Shown one piece after another: positions 17,096 through 25,391 of a stretch of DNA of 55,704 bases. The position numbers and the translations under genes are program-made. The notes under the pieces were generated by a model. That model made no database searches, was not told the DNA's origin, and saw only the letters and a program-made list of their open reading frames with translations. The number at the start of each line of letters is the position of its first letter. Positions within the stretch are counted from its first letter, which is position 1. The stretch is from UBA668 sp039796575 (GTDB lineage Bacteria > Actinomycetota > Acidimicrobiia > Acidimicrobiales > Ilumatobacteraceae): contig JBDKJP010000010.1 in the NCBI GenBank assembly GCA_039796575.1, positions 1 through 55,704 on the forward strand. Reading direction: 5' to 3'.

Positions 17096-18045
17096 AACAG
17101 GTTCGGGAGTAGACGGGCGGCTTCACCGGATACAGCGAGACCGACGAGCAACAACAACGGGAGGAACACCACCCAGGCCTGGGCGCGGCCCCAGCGGTGC
17201 CACGCCCACACGAGGCCGATGCAGAGCACGATCAGTGCCTGCAGCCAGAGCGCGAGCGCCCACAGCGTGGAGGTGTCGGCGGCCATGATCTTCTCGTTCG
17301 CCGGCAGGCCGACCGCGGTGACCGGACGCGGCGGGCCACCCACGGCATCGCCGTCGAGCTCCGCGTCGACGCGCACCACACCGTCGGGCAGGTACGGCCG
17401 GCCGCCGGCGGTGACCAACATCAGCCGCGACTCGTCCGCCGCCGGCGGTGGCGGCGCGGGTTGCCCTTCGTAGCGGACACCGATCACCGAGTACTCGAAC
17501 ACGCCCTGGCTCGTCGTCACCGTGATGCGGTCACCCTCCTGCAGCGAGGCGATGTCGGCGAAGGGTCCACCGAAGGCGGCGCGGCGACCCATGATCACGC
17601 TGGTGCCCACCTGGCCGGGCAGCGGGGTGTCACGACGATGGCCGACACCGTCGAACAGCACCCCGGCAGTCGTGCCCTCCCCCACCACCTCGTCGATGCC
17701 GAGGACACGGATCTCCAGGTACGCCACCGGCGCACCGAGCTCGAGCAGACGATCCTGCGCGTCGGCCGGACCGATCGGTGCCACACCGTTGGCGAGCTGC
17801 GACCGGAACTCGTCGAACATCCGTCCCTGTGCCGCGCTGTGCTGGAAGCTGCTCACGATCGTCAACTGCAGCAGCAGCGTGGTGCTGAACACGCAGACCA
17901 GCACCAGCACCAACCGGATGAGGTGCAGGCGCGGCGACAGCGGCGGTGCGCTGTCGCGGCTGACGGGAACGGCACTCCGCCCGCGGCGCGACCACCAGCT
18001 GGTGTCCGACCAGGAGCTGCGAGCCGAAGCGGCAGCGACGGTCAT
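17092..18045 (-). CDS. Sortase-fold membrane protein lacking catalytic His and Cys (pseudosortase)
   Basis: The 317-residue product has one membrane helix at about 44-66, an extracytoplasmic sortase-like barrel at about 100-230 and two more helices at about 259-284 and 290-308. The barrel keeps class E/C landmarks: VAYLEIRVLGID, GVGHRRDTPLPGQVG and FGGPFADIASLQEGDRI. Where sortases carry the catalytic GHR it reads GRR (Arg154), and where TLxTC is expected it reads LMLVTAGG (Ala213); the arginine position (VVRVDAEL, Arg225) is retained. So transpeptidase activity is not expected. It is coupled by 4-nt overlaps to the LPVTG protein upstream and the extended ATPase downstream, which suggests a structural or chaperone role for the same surface complex. 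Confidence 0.8.
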   Translation of the reverse strand: MTVAAASARSSWSDTSWWSRRGRSAVPVSRDSAPPLSPRLHLIRLVLVLVCVFSTTLLLQLTIVSSFQHSAAQGRMFDEFRSQLANGVAPIGPADAQDRLLELGAPVAYLEIRVLGIDEVVGEGTTAGVLFDGVGHRRDTPLPGQVGTSVIMGRRAAFGGPFADIASLQEGDRITVTTSQGVFEYSVIGVRYEGQPAPPPPAADESRLMLVTAGGRPYLPDGVVRVDAELDGDAVGGPPRPVTAVGLPANEKIMAADTSTLWALALWLQALIVLCIGLVWAWHRWGRAQAWVVFLPLLLLVGLAVSGEAARLLPNLL

Positions 18046-19019
18046 GCCGCCCCGTAGGGGATGACCTTGAGCGGCCGCGCGAGCAGGATGGCCATGCGGC
18101 CGAACACGAGCAGCAGCACACCCCACACGACGATCGGGATGGGCGACGGTCCGGTCACCGGCAGCGAGCCACCGTTGTCGAAGCCACCCGAGCCGGCCCC
18201 GGAGTCGACGAGGAACGTGGTGTCGGTGCGGTCGGTCGTGGTGGTGTCGCCGGCCACCGTCGTCGTGGCACCGGCCACGGTGGTGGTGGCGCCCGCCGCG
18301 GTGGTCGTGGTGGCACCGGTAGCCGTCGTGGTCGGTGCTGCGGTCGTGGTGGGGGTGGTGCCGCCCGCCACGGTCCAGGTGATGCCCGACGGGCTGTCGC
18401 TCGGCGTCACCGCGAACGTGAGCACCACGTTCCAGTACTTGTCGACCTGGTTCGGGCCGGGATTGCCGAGTGTGCACGCGAAGCCGATGTTGTAGCTCCC
18501 GGCCGGCACGACGGTCGGCCCGCTCGAGCCGAACACGGCGAAGTTGATGGTGGGCATGCCGGTGATGAGGCCGCCGGACCCGGGCGAGGTCTCCACTGCC
18601 GTGGTGCGATCGACGATCGGCGTGCCGGTGGTCGAGAACAACGGGAGGCGAAGTGCGGCACCCGTGCCGGCAGGGGCAGGGCCGTTCGAGTCGAACGTGA
18701 GCGTCGCCGGGCTCACCGTCGACGGCACGATGTACGACTGCACTCGATACCCGCCGGTGGCACTGTCGCCGGTGCACGCCGCGCCGGTGGGCGGCGTGAG
18801 CGAGAAGGCCGTGGCGCTACCACCGCTGGTGAGCACAGCACCGATCGTCGGTCCGCTCGGTACCTGCAGCTCGAGGGTGCCGGCGTTGACGGCCGCGGCG
18901 GATGCGCCGCGGTCACCGAGGCCGGCGAGGCCGGCGACGAACATCACCAACGACAACGCTGCGCCCGCGCGGGCGAGGTCGCGAGCCAGACGGCGGCGTC
19001 GAGGGGTGAGGGTGGACAT
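18042..19019 (-). CDS. Secreted paralogous-domain protein with LPVTG cell-wall anchor signal
   Basis: The 325-residue product has a signal sequence with an Arg-rich start, one copy of the cluster's secreted domain (about 45-205: GSATAFSLTPPTGAAC, GYRVQSYIVPSTV, ALRLPLFSTTGTPIV, SYNIGFACTLGNP), a Thr/Ala stalk of about 45 residues, and a sorting signal SLPVTG followed by a hydrophobic stretch (PIPIVVWGVLLLVFGRMAILL) and a basic tail. This fits LPxTG anchoring, yet the adjacent sortase lacks catalytic residues. An AGGAG lies five bases before the ATG. Its stop overlaps the pseudosortase start (ATGA). The domain has two conserved cysteines, probably a disulfide. Confidence 0.75.
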   Translation of the reverse strand: MSTLTPRRRRLARDLARAGAALSLVMFVAGLAGLGDRGASAAAVNAGTLELQVPSGPTIGAVLTSGGSATAFSLTPPTGAACTGDSATGGYRVQSYIVPSTVSPATLTFDSNGPAPAGTGAALRLPLFSTTGTPIVDRTTAVETSPGSGGLITGMPTINFAVFGSSGPTVVPAGSYNIGFACTLGNPGPNQVDKYWNVVLTFAVTPSDSPSGITWTVAGGTTPTTTAAPTTTATGATTTTAAGATTTVAGATTTVAGDTTTTDRTDTTFLVDSGAGSGGFDNGGSLPVTGPSPIPIVVWGVLLLVFGRMAILLARPLKVIPYGAA

Positions 19020-19067
19020 GTCGACTCCTGTGGGGGGTGCGGGATCGGGGGGGGCGTGGGCAGCGGG

Positions 19068-20186
19068 TCAGGACCGGCGACCGGCAACGATGGACTGCAG
19101 GATGCGGTCGTGCCACGAACCGTGACCGGACGAGTGCTTCGGACGAGGGGTGCACCGCTCGGCACCACGGTCGCGCTCGTGGCGGTCGTCGCCACGGCCA
19201 CGGCACTCACGCGGCGGCTTCGGCGGCTTCGGCGCCTCGACCTCGTCGTCGTCGATCGTCGTCGACGGCGCACCGGGCGTCGTGGTGGTCGTGGCCGCAG
19301 CCGTGGTCGTCGTAGCCGCAGCCGTGGTCGTCGCCGCCGTCGTCGTGGTCGTGGTCGTCGCCGCCGTCGTCGTGGTCGTCGCCGCCGTCGTCGTGGTCGT
19401 CGTCGAAGCAGCAGTCGTCGGCACAGCCGTCGTCGGCACAGCCGTCGTCGGCACAGCCGTCGTCGGCGCAGCAGTCGTCGGCGCAGCAGTCGTCGGCGCA
19501 GCCGTAGTGGTCACGGGGGGCGGCGGGGTGCCCGTCACCCACGTGATGCCCGACGGCAGGTCGGCGGGCGTCGTCGCGAACGTGAGCTGCATGTTCCAGA
19601 AGCGATCGACCTGCGTGGCCGAGGGATTGCCCAACGTGCAGGCGACGCCCACGTTGTAGGTGCCGGGCGGCACCACCGTGGGGCCGCTGGCGCCGAACAC
19701 CGCGAAGTTCACCGTGGGCAGGCCGGTGATGAGACCGCCCGACGTCGGGCTCGTCTTCACTCCGGTGGTGCGGTCGACGATGGGCGTGCCCGTGGTGGCG
19801 AACAACGGCAGACGCAGCGCGGCACCGGTGCCGGCGGGCAGGGGGCCGGTCGAGTCGAACCTCAACGTCGCCGGGTCGACCGATGCCGGCACGATGTAGG
19901 TCTGCACCCGGTAGCCATCGGTGGCGCTGTCGCCCGTGCAGGCGGCACCCGCCGGCGGCGTCAGCGAGAAGGCCGTCGCGCTGCCGCCCGCCGTCAGCAC
20001 GGAGCCGAGGGTGGGGCCGCTCGGCACCGTCGGTTGCAGCGCACCCGCGTTCGTGGCAGCGAACGTGGTGCGGTCGATGTGATGCCAGGCTTCGCCGATG
20101 CCGACGAGCGCGAGGGCCACGCCGACGGCAAGCGTCGCTCGCAGCATGTCGCGGAGCGATCCGCGGGCGGGCTCGGTGGGGGTCAT
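19068..20186 (-). CDS. Secreted paralogous-domain protein with Thr-rich repeat stalk
   Basis: The 372-residue product is the closest paralogue of the LPVTG protein next to it; the domain at about 45-210 is nearly the same (GSATAFSLTPPAGAAC, GYRVQTYIVPASVDPATL, ACTLGNPSATQVDRFWN). It is followed by a long low-complexity stalk of APTTA/V units and poly-Thr/Ala, then an acidic patch and a basic His/Arg-rich C-terminus with two cysteines. It has no LPxTG motif and no C-terminal membrane helix. The N-terminal hydrophobic stretch (LRATLAVGVALALVGIGEAW) may act as an uncleaved anchor or signal. The ATG overlaps the upstream stop (ATGA). Extensive Thr suggests O-glycosylation, which is inference. Confidence 0.72.
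   Translation of the reverse strand: MTPTEPARGSLRDMLRATLAVGVALALVGIGEAWHHIDRTTFAATNAGALQPTVPSGPTLGSVLTAGGSATAFSLTPPAGAACTGDSATDGYRVQTYIVPASVDPATLRFDSTGPLPAGTGAALRLPLFATTGTPIVDRTTGVKTSPTSGGLITGLPTVNFAVFGASGPTVVPPGTYNVGVACTLGNPSATQVDRFWNMQLTFATTPADLPSGITWVTGTPPPPVTTTAAPTTAAPTTAAPTTAVPTTAVPTTAVPTTAASTTTTTTAATTTTTAATTTTTTTAATTTAAATTTTAAATTTTTPGAPSTTIDDDEVEAPKPPKPPRECRGRGDDRHERDRGAERCTPRPKHSSGHGSWHDRILQSIVAGRRS
19411..19500 (-). repeat. Six tandem 15-bp units coding for the APTTA/V stalk
   Basis: Six consecutive 15-bp units of the form GCMGTCGTCGGCRCA lie inside the Thr-rich stalk gene and code for five-residue repeats. Copy number is likely to vary between strains by slippage. Confidence 0.7.
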
Positions 20187-20938
20187 GACGGCTCCTTGGA
20201 GACGGTGGTGGTCGCCGCAGCGCGGCGCTGCCGGAAGTGGGCGACGACGCCGATCGCGAACGCGACCGCGGCGACGAGGATGAGCACGGTGGAGATGGGG
20301 AACGAGTCGTTCGACGCAACGGTCGGGCTACTGCTCTCCACGTCGGGGCCGCCCACCACCGACCAGGTCAGCTGTGCGGGCTGATCCGACTGGTCGGCCT
20401 CGATGACGATCTCGGCGTCCCAGAACTTGGCGGTCTCACGATGCAGGGTGCAGGCGAGACCGATGCGATACGTGCCCGGCGCCACGGTGCCCACGGGGAA
20501 CAGCGCAAGGCTGAACAGCGGGACGTCACCGATGAAGCCGGGCTGGCCGGCCACCTCGTTGGCACGGGTCAGTTCGTTCACGAACGGCTTGGTGCGTTCG
20601 TCGTACAGCGCGTAGTGCTGCTCGCCCTCCGGGCCGATCACGCCGTACTGCAGCGTGGTGACGTCGACGTCGGCCGGCACCATGAACGACTGCACCCGCC
20701 ATTGGTCGTGCAGGCTGTCGCCGGGGCAGGTGGCCGCGTCGGGCAGACGCAGGCTGAACACCGCGGCGCTGCCGCCACGACCCACCTCTTGCTGACGGTC
20801 GTTGCCATCGATCACGACCACGTCGCCGGCATCCACCGGCGCGTCGACCGACGCCGACACCGGGAGCGCCGTCGTGGCGGCCGCCACGGCGGCAGCGAGC
20901 AGGACCGCGGCCCCTCGGAACACGATGCGGACGTTCAC
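20183..20938 (-). CDS. Secreted paralogous-domain protein with C-terminal membrane anchor
   Basis: The 251-residue product has a signal peptide (cleavage near VSA/SV, residue 30), the divergent third copy of the cluster's secreted domain (SAAVFSLRLPDAATCPGD, WRVQSFMVPADVDVTTL, TYRIGLACTLHRETAKFWD) and a C-terminal membrane helix (VLILVAAVAFAIGVVAHF) with a short basic tail. Both domain cysteines are conserved. GTG start and stop overlap both neighbours by four bases, placing it between the large surface protein and the two closer paralogues. Function unknown; membrane topology puts the domain outside the cell. Confidence 0.72.
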   Translation of the reverse strand: MNVRIVFRGAAVLLAAAVAAATTALPVSASVDAPVDAGDVVVIDGNDRQQEVGRGGSAAVFSLRLPDAATCPGDSLHDQWRVQSFMVPADVDVTTLQYGVIGPEGEQHYALYDERTKPFVNELTRANEVAGQPGFIGDVPLFSLALFPVGTVAPGTYRIGLACTLHRETAKFWDAEIVIEADQSDQPAQLTWSVVGGPDVESSSPTVASNDSFPISTVLILVAAVAFAIGVVAHFRQRRAAATTTVSKEPS

Positions 20939-23625
20939 GCTGCCTCCATCGCGTCGGCATCGGCGTTCGGGCCCGAGGTCGGCATGCGACGCGGACGCTT
21001 GGTGATCTCCAACACACCGAGCGCCGAGGCCAACGCCAACGCGCCGAGGCCAGGCACCGCATACCGACTGCGGGTGAGATCGAGCACCGGCGTGAGCACC
21101 GACGGAGTGGTGTCCTCGGGCTCCTCACCGGTCTGCACCGTCGTCGACGTCTCGTCGGCCACCGTGGTCGCGGTGGGGGTGGTGTCGGGCGGGAGGGTGT
21201 CGAACGGCTGCTCGACGTCGCCACCACCGCCGAACCCGCCACCACCGCCACCGCCGCCACCGAACGTGGGTTGCGATTCCACGGTCGTGGTGGTCGTGGT
21301 GGTGGGCGGCGCCACCATGTTCACGATGGCGCCGGCGGCAGCCGCCGACTTCGCAGCGAGTGCCTCGGGAAGGGGCGCGTAGCCGCGCGGCAACTGCCCC
21401 AACTCGAGCCCGGCCACCTGGCCGGGGCCGACCGCATAGTTGACGAACGCGGCGTAGTCGGCGCGGGCGGCCTTGTCGAGCCGCAACGGTTGGATGGCGG
21501 CGTACGTCACCGCGGTGAGCGGATAGGCACCCGCCGCCTGCGAGGTCGGTGCCGGCTCGAGCACCGCACTCTCCGACTTCGCCTTCATCGACGCGGCACC
21601 TGCAGTGAGCCCCGCGGTGTCGGGAGCCACGAAGCTGCGGGTGGCACCGTTGTCGCCGGCGCGGCTGAGCCGTGCCATCTGCAGGCCGTACTGCGCGGCC
21701 GACGGCGTGTCGGTCAACGCCAACATGCCACGTCGGCCGAGAAACTGCGGCAGCTCTCGACTCCACACCTCGCTCGCCGCCTGCGCGAACGGGTTGTCGA
21801 CGATGCGCGCACCGTCGGCAGCGGCACGGGCGATGCGGGCCCCATCGGCCAGACCGCGGGTGTACGGCATCCAATCGGTGCCACACAGCAACGGCGGCAC
21901 CACCGCGCCGCCCACGCCGCGCGCCGGGCCCTGGTAGCAGTACGGGTCACTCTTCGGGAACGTCGACGGCAGCGGCGCTCCGAACGGGATGCCGGTGGGG
22001 TTGGCGTCAGCCTTCGTCGCGTACTGGGGGTTCACCTTCATGCCCCACTCGTCGGCCGCACCGGCGAGCCAGGCCGCGGCCTCGGGGTCGGCCAGCACGT
22101 ACTCCCACACCTGCAGTGCAGCGTCGGAGTTGCCGGCAGGGAGCTGCAGGCTCGCGAACGTACGGGTGTCGGCGATCTGCAGCAGTTCGAACTCGGGATT
22201 GAACCGCAGGAAGTCGGGGTCGAGCCCCATGTGGGCAGGATTGGCCTTCGCCCATGGGTAGCCGGCCGGGCCTTGGATGTCGACAGCGCCGGTGTACGAC
22301 TGGGTGAGCAGCTTCGCCAGCAGGCGCGGGGTGAGGTTCATCTCCGCGACGCGCACACCCGCGAGTTGCTGCTCGTCGGCAGGGGCATCGGTGCGCGGGT
22401 TGCGCTCGATGTTGAAGCCGATGGTGAGACCCGAGACCGTGATCGGTGCGTAGACCACGGGGTTCGACGGGTCGAGCACCGTCGCGTCGATCGGCCGCTG
22501 CACCACCACCATGCCGGGTGCTCCCTCGGCGCCCGAGGTGAGCTGCTGACGCGCCGCCGCATCGCTGACCGGCGCGTACGAGTACGGCGGCAGCGTGCCA
22601 CCGGTGCACAGCAGCGGTTGCCAGCTCGCCACGGCAGCGAGTGCGAGTTCGCCGCCGGAGAGGCGGCGCTCCTCGTCGGCCAGGTCGCACGGTGAGTCGA
22701 CCGGGTTGAACGACAGCGGGATGGCGATGCGGTGCTGCCACGCACTCGGCGCGAGCGGCGACGTGGCCACGCCGAACTGCTCGGCGCTCTCGGCGAACGG
22801 CGTGCCGGCGTTCTCGTCGATCGCGGAACCGCGGGGCACGATCACGATCCAGCACTGCGGCACCTTCTTCGAGCCGTCGGTCAGCACCTGCACCTTCTGG
22901 CCGCAGCCGAGGCCCGACGACTGCACGCCGGTGTGCACCTCGAACAGTTCCGCACCCTTGCCGTCGAGCCCGGTCGAGGCGCCGGCGATCTCGTTGGTCG
23001 TGATGATGTTGTAGAACGGGTTGAGCCAGAAGTTGCCACCCTGCACCGACGGGTTGAACATCGGATCGGTCTGGATGTCGACCTTCTCGCCGGTGACCGA
23101 ACGGAACGGCAGCCACACGTTGGTGGTACGGCTGTCGAGCACCCCGACCGCCGGATCGAAGTTGCCCCAGTCCGAGCGGGAGATCACTCGGCTGAGCGCG
23201 AACCCGCTCGGGTAGAGACCGCCGGGAAGACCGCCGTAGGTACCCGCGACCGCACCCTGCACGCACTGCTCGGGCGGCGGGCCGGGGTTGCCCGACACGG
23301 TGCCGTCGTCGTCACCCCAGCACTGCATGATCTGCAGGTACTGCGCACCGAAGCGTCCGGGCCCGGCCACGGTGGGGGTGCCGCCGGTCCAGGTGATCGA
23401 CACCGCCTGGTTGGTGAGGCTCGCGGTCTGGTTCACGGTGATCGACAGGCCGGCGTACGGCCCACGGCCCTGCACGGTCACGGCCGACGGTGTGGCGGGC
23501 AACGAGGTGTCGACACCCTGCTGGCCGGCGGTGGGCACCGCCTCGGCGGCAGGCACCATGAGCAGCGCGATGCCCAGGATGGAGAGGGGCGCAGCGAACC
23601 AGCCCGGCGTCAGGAAGCGCCTCAC
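20935..23625 (-). CDS. Very large surface protein with PstS-related region and C-terminal anchor
   Basis: The 896-residue product has a signal peptide (MRRFLTPGWFAAPLSILGIALL, cleavage near AEA), an N-terminal beta-rich region (NQAVSITWTGG, YLQIMQCWGDDDGT), a central part with several cysteines, and a region at about 460-800 whose closing segment (AYPLTAVTYAAIQPLRLDKA...YAAFVNYAVGPGQ) resembles the C-terminal half of PstS binding proteins. Then follow a Thr tract, a poly-Gly stretch (GGGGGGGGGFGGGG), another Thr-rich linker and a final helix (VPGLGALALASALGVLEI) with a basic tail. The GTG at 23625 overlaps the preceding stop (GTGA), which fixes the start. I do not know its function; a ligand-binding or scaffold role at the surface is plausible. 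Confidence 0.72.
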   Translation of the reverse strand: MRRFLTPGWFAAPLSILGIALLMVPAAEAVPTAGQQGVDTSLPATPSAVTVQGRGPYAGLSITVNQTASLTNQAVSITWTGGTPTVAGPGRFGAQYLQIMQCWGDDDGTVSGNPGPPPEQCVQGAVAGTYGGLPGGLYPSGFALSRVISRSDWGNFDPAVGVLDSRTTNVWLPFRSVTGEKVDIQTDPMFNPSVQGGNFWLNPFYNIITTNEIAGASTGLDGKGAELFEVHTGVQSSGLGCGQKVQVLTDGSKKVPQCWIVIVPRGSAIDENAGTPFAESAEQFGVATSPLAPSAWQHRIAIPLSFNPVDSPCDLADEERRLSGGELALAAVASWQPLLCTGGTLPPYSYAPVSDAAARQQLTSGAEGAPGMVVVQRPIDATVLDPSNPVVYAPITVSGLTIGFNIERNPRTDAPADEQQLAGVRVAEMNLTPRLLAKLLTQSYTGAVDIQGPAGYPWAKANPAHMGLDPDFLRFNPEFELLQIADTRTFASLQLPAGNSDAALQVWEYVLADPEAAAWLAGAADEWGMKVNPQYATKADANPTGIPFGAPLPSTFPKSDPYCYQGPARGVGGAVVPPLLCGTDWMPYTRGLADGARIARAAADGARIVDNPFAQAASEVWSRELPQFLGRRGMLALTDTPSAAQYGLQMARLSRAGDNGATRSFVAPDTAGLTAGAASMKAKSESAVLEPAPTSQAAGAYPLTAVTYAAIQPLRLDKAARADYAAFVNYAVGPGQVAGLELGQLPRGYAPLPEALAAKSAAAAGAIVNMVAPPTTTTTTTVESQPTFGGGGGGGGGFGGGGDVEQPFDTLPPDTTPTATTVADETSTTVQTGEEPEDTTPSVLTPVLDLTRSRYAVPGLGALALASALGVLEITKRPRRMPTSGPNADADAMEAA

Positions 23626-25391
23626 GAGGCACCTCGACGGGAGAAGTGGCGCCATGCGAGCGCCGGGCCCAGCACCAGCGCGAGCACGAGCAGGATGACG
23701 AGCGCCACCAGCGCGAACGACGTGCCGAGGCCGGTCGAGAGACCGAGCGTGGTAGGCGTCGCGCCGGCGACATCGGGGCCGGCGGCCATCTCGGGGTCGG
23801 GCCCGCCCGACTGCACGCACTCACCGGTGTCGGGGTCGATCGGGCAGTCGCCGCCACCACCGCCGACGCCGCCGTTGTCGAACGGCACGGTGTCGCCCGG
23901 GGCGAGCGTGTCACCGGGGGCCAGCGTGTCGCCGGGGGCGAGCGTGTCGGTCGTCCCGCCGCCGGTGTTCCCACCGCCGGTGTTGCCGCCACCAGTGCTC
24001 CCACCGCCGGGGTTGCCGCCACCGGTGTTGCCCCCACCGGTGTTCCCACCCCCGGTCGACCCACCGGCCTTCACTGCCGTCGGCACGTTCGAGAGCCCGC
24101 CGGTGCCGTTGGGGCACTGGGTGGTGCCGCCCTTCTTGTCACACGCCTGCGGCTGCGGTGCGTTATTCGCCAAGAGGTTCGTGCCGTCGGGCGAGAACGT
24201 GGGGTTCTTGCACTGTTTGATGTCGATGTTCTGCACGACGACGCCGGGGATCTTCTTGATCTGGTCGAAGCTCGCCAGCACGAGGTTCGCCGGCATCGGC
24301 GAGTAGCCGAGCGACGCCGACTGCTGCTGCGCCTGACACATCGCGTAGTACGCGAACGCGCCCAGGGTCTTGCCCTTGGCCTCGTTGAACTGACCGGCCA
24401 CCTTCGTCGGCAGGATGAGGTACGAGTACGACGACAACGGGTAGTTGCGCGGGTCGGTGTCGGCGTACACGCCTTCGAGCTTCTGCGTCAGGTACGTCTC
24501 GGGGTTCGCCTCGTTGGTGTCGATCTGGGCCTTCAGCAACGACACGGCCACGTTCTGGGGCGTCGGCTCGGTGTAGTAGCCGGCCCGGTTCAACAGCTTG
24601 GCCACGGGGAACTGGGCGCCGAGTGCGTACGAGTAGTTCACGTAGCCGATGGCACCTTCGGCGAATCCCTGGCTCACGTACCCCGACACGCCGAGGTCGC
24701 CCGACTGGGCGATCATGCCGGGGATGGTCGGGTAGAACGACGTCTGGCCGCAGGCGGGCGCTCGGCCCGACCGCTTGCAGTAGTCGTTCCACAGAGCACC
24801 GTGCTGGCCGATCATCCAGTGCGTGAACTGCGCCGTCGAGCCCGAGCCGTCGGATCGCACCACCGGCACCACCTTGCGCGCCGGCAGCACGAGACCCGGG
24901 TTGTCGGCGGCGATGGCCGGGTCGTTCCACTGGGTGATCTTCCCGGTGAACAGCTTCACCACGTTCTCACCCGACAGGCGCAGGTTCGTGACCCGCTTGC
25001 CGTTGATGTTGAGGTTGTACATGAACGCCGTGCCGCCCGCCGTGATGGGCATGTAGGCGTAGCTGCCCTTGGCGGGGTTCTCCGGCGCCGAGCCGTCCTC
25101 GGGGCGGAACTGGAACGGGATGTCGGAGGCGGCGAAGTCGACCGTGCCGTTCAGGAAGTTCTTTCGGCCCGCGGTGGAACCGCTCGGGTTGTAGTCGACC
25201 GTGATGCCGAACTGGCGCACGTTGACGCGCATCGCGTCGATGGCGTTCGCGGCCCACGACGAGCCCTCGCCGGAGATGCGCTGGTACCCGCTGCTGGCAT
25301 CGGCGGCCGGCGCGACGCCACCCACCAGCGACATGCAGCCGACCAGCACGCCGACCGACAGCAGGGCTCGCAGAGAACGACGGATGGTCAC
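23622..25391 (-). CDS. PstS-family binding protein with repeat stalk and C-terminal membrane anchor
   Basis: The 589-residue product has a signal peptide (cleavage near DASS, residue 33) and a full PstS-type binding domain: ISGEGSSWAANAIDAM, VDYNPSGSTAGRKNFLNG, DFAASDIPF, LTF-equivalent VVKLFTGKITQWNDPAI and VVRSDGSGSTAQFTHWM. The GSGST and SGSTAG segments correspond to oxyanion-binding loops of PstS, so phosphate or a similar anion is possible. After residue ~410 come TGGGN repeats, three DTLAPG repeats, an acidic Cys-containing segment and a membrane helix (FALVALVILLVLALVLGPALAW) with RHFSRRG tail. Standard PstS is a lipoprotein without such a stalk. GTG start overlaps the PstA-like stop (GTGA). 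Confidence 0.85.
   Translation of the reverse strand: MTIRRSLRALLSVGVLVGCMSLVGGVAPAADASSGYQRISGEGSSWAANAIDAMRVNVRQFGITVDYNPSGSTAGRKNFLNGTVDFAASDIPFQFRPEDGSAPENPAKGSYAYMPITAGGTAFMYNLNINGKRVTNLRLSGENVVKLFTGKITQWNDPAIAADNPGLVLPARKVVPVVRSDGSGSTAQFTHWMIGQHGALWNDYCKRSGRAPACGQTSFYPTIPGMIAQSGDLGVSGYVSQGFAEGAIGYVNYSYALGAQFPVAKLLNRAGYYTEPTPQNVAVSLLKAQIDTNEANPETYLTQKLEGVYADTDPRNYPLSSYSYLILPTKVAGQFNEAKGKTLGAFAYYAMCQAQQQSASLGYSPMPANLVLASFDQIKKIPGVVVQNIDIKQCKNPTFSPDGTNLLANNAPQPQACDKKGGTTQCPNGTGGLSNVPTAVKAGGSTGGGNTGGGNTGGGNPGGGSTGGGNTGGGNTGGGTTDTLAPGDTLAPGDTLAPGDTVPFDNGGVGGGGGDCPIDPDTGECVQSGGPDPEMAAGPDVAGATPTTLGLSTGLGTSFALVALVILLVLALVLGPALAWRHFSRRGAS
23890..24065 (-). repeat. Coding tandem repeats (DTLAPG and TGGGN units)
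   Basis: Three 18-bp units encoding DTLAPG and about eight 15-bp units encoding TGGGN/PGGGN/TGGGS lie in the stalk of the anchored PstS-like protein. They form a flexible wall-spanning linker. Confidence 0.65.

Noticed and set aside
19411..19500. Regular short tandem repeats that could suggest a CRISPR array or minisatellite
   Set aside because: The 15-bp units have no spacers and are an exact multiple of three inside a Thr-rich stalk gene, so they are coding repeats.
23890..24065. Second set of tandem repeats
   Set aside because: They code for DTLAPG and TGGGN linker units in frame; not a structural DNA element.
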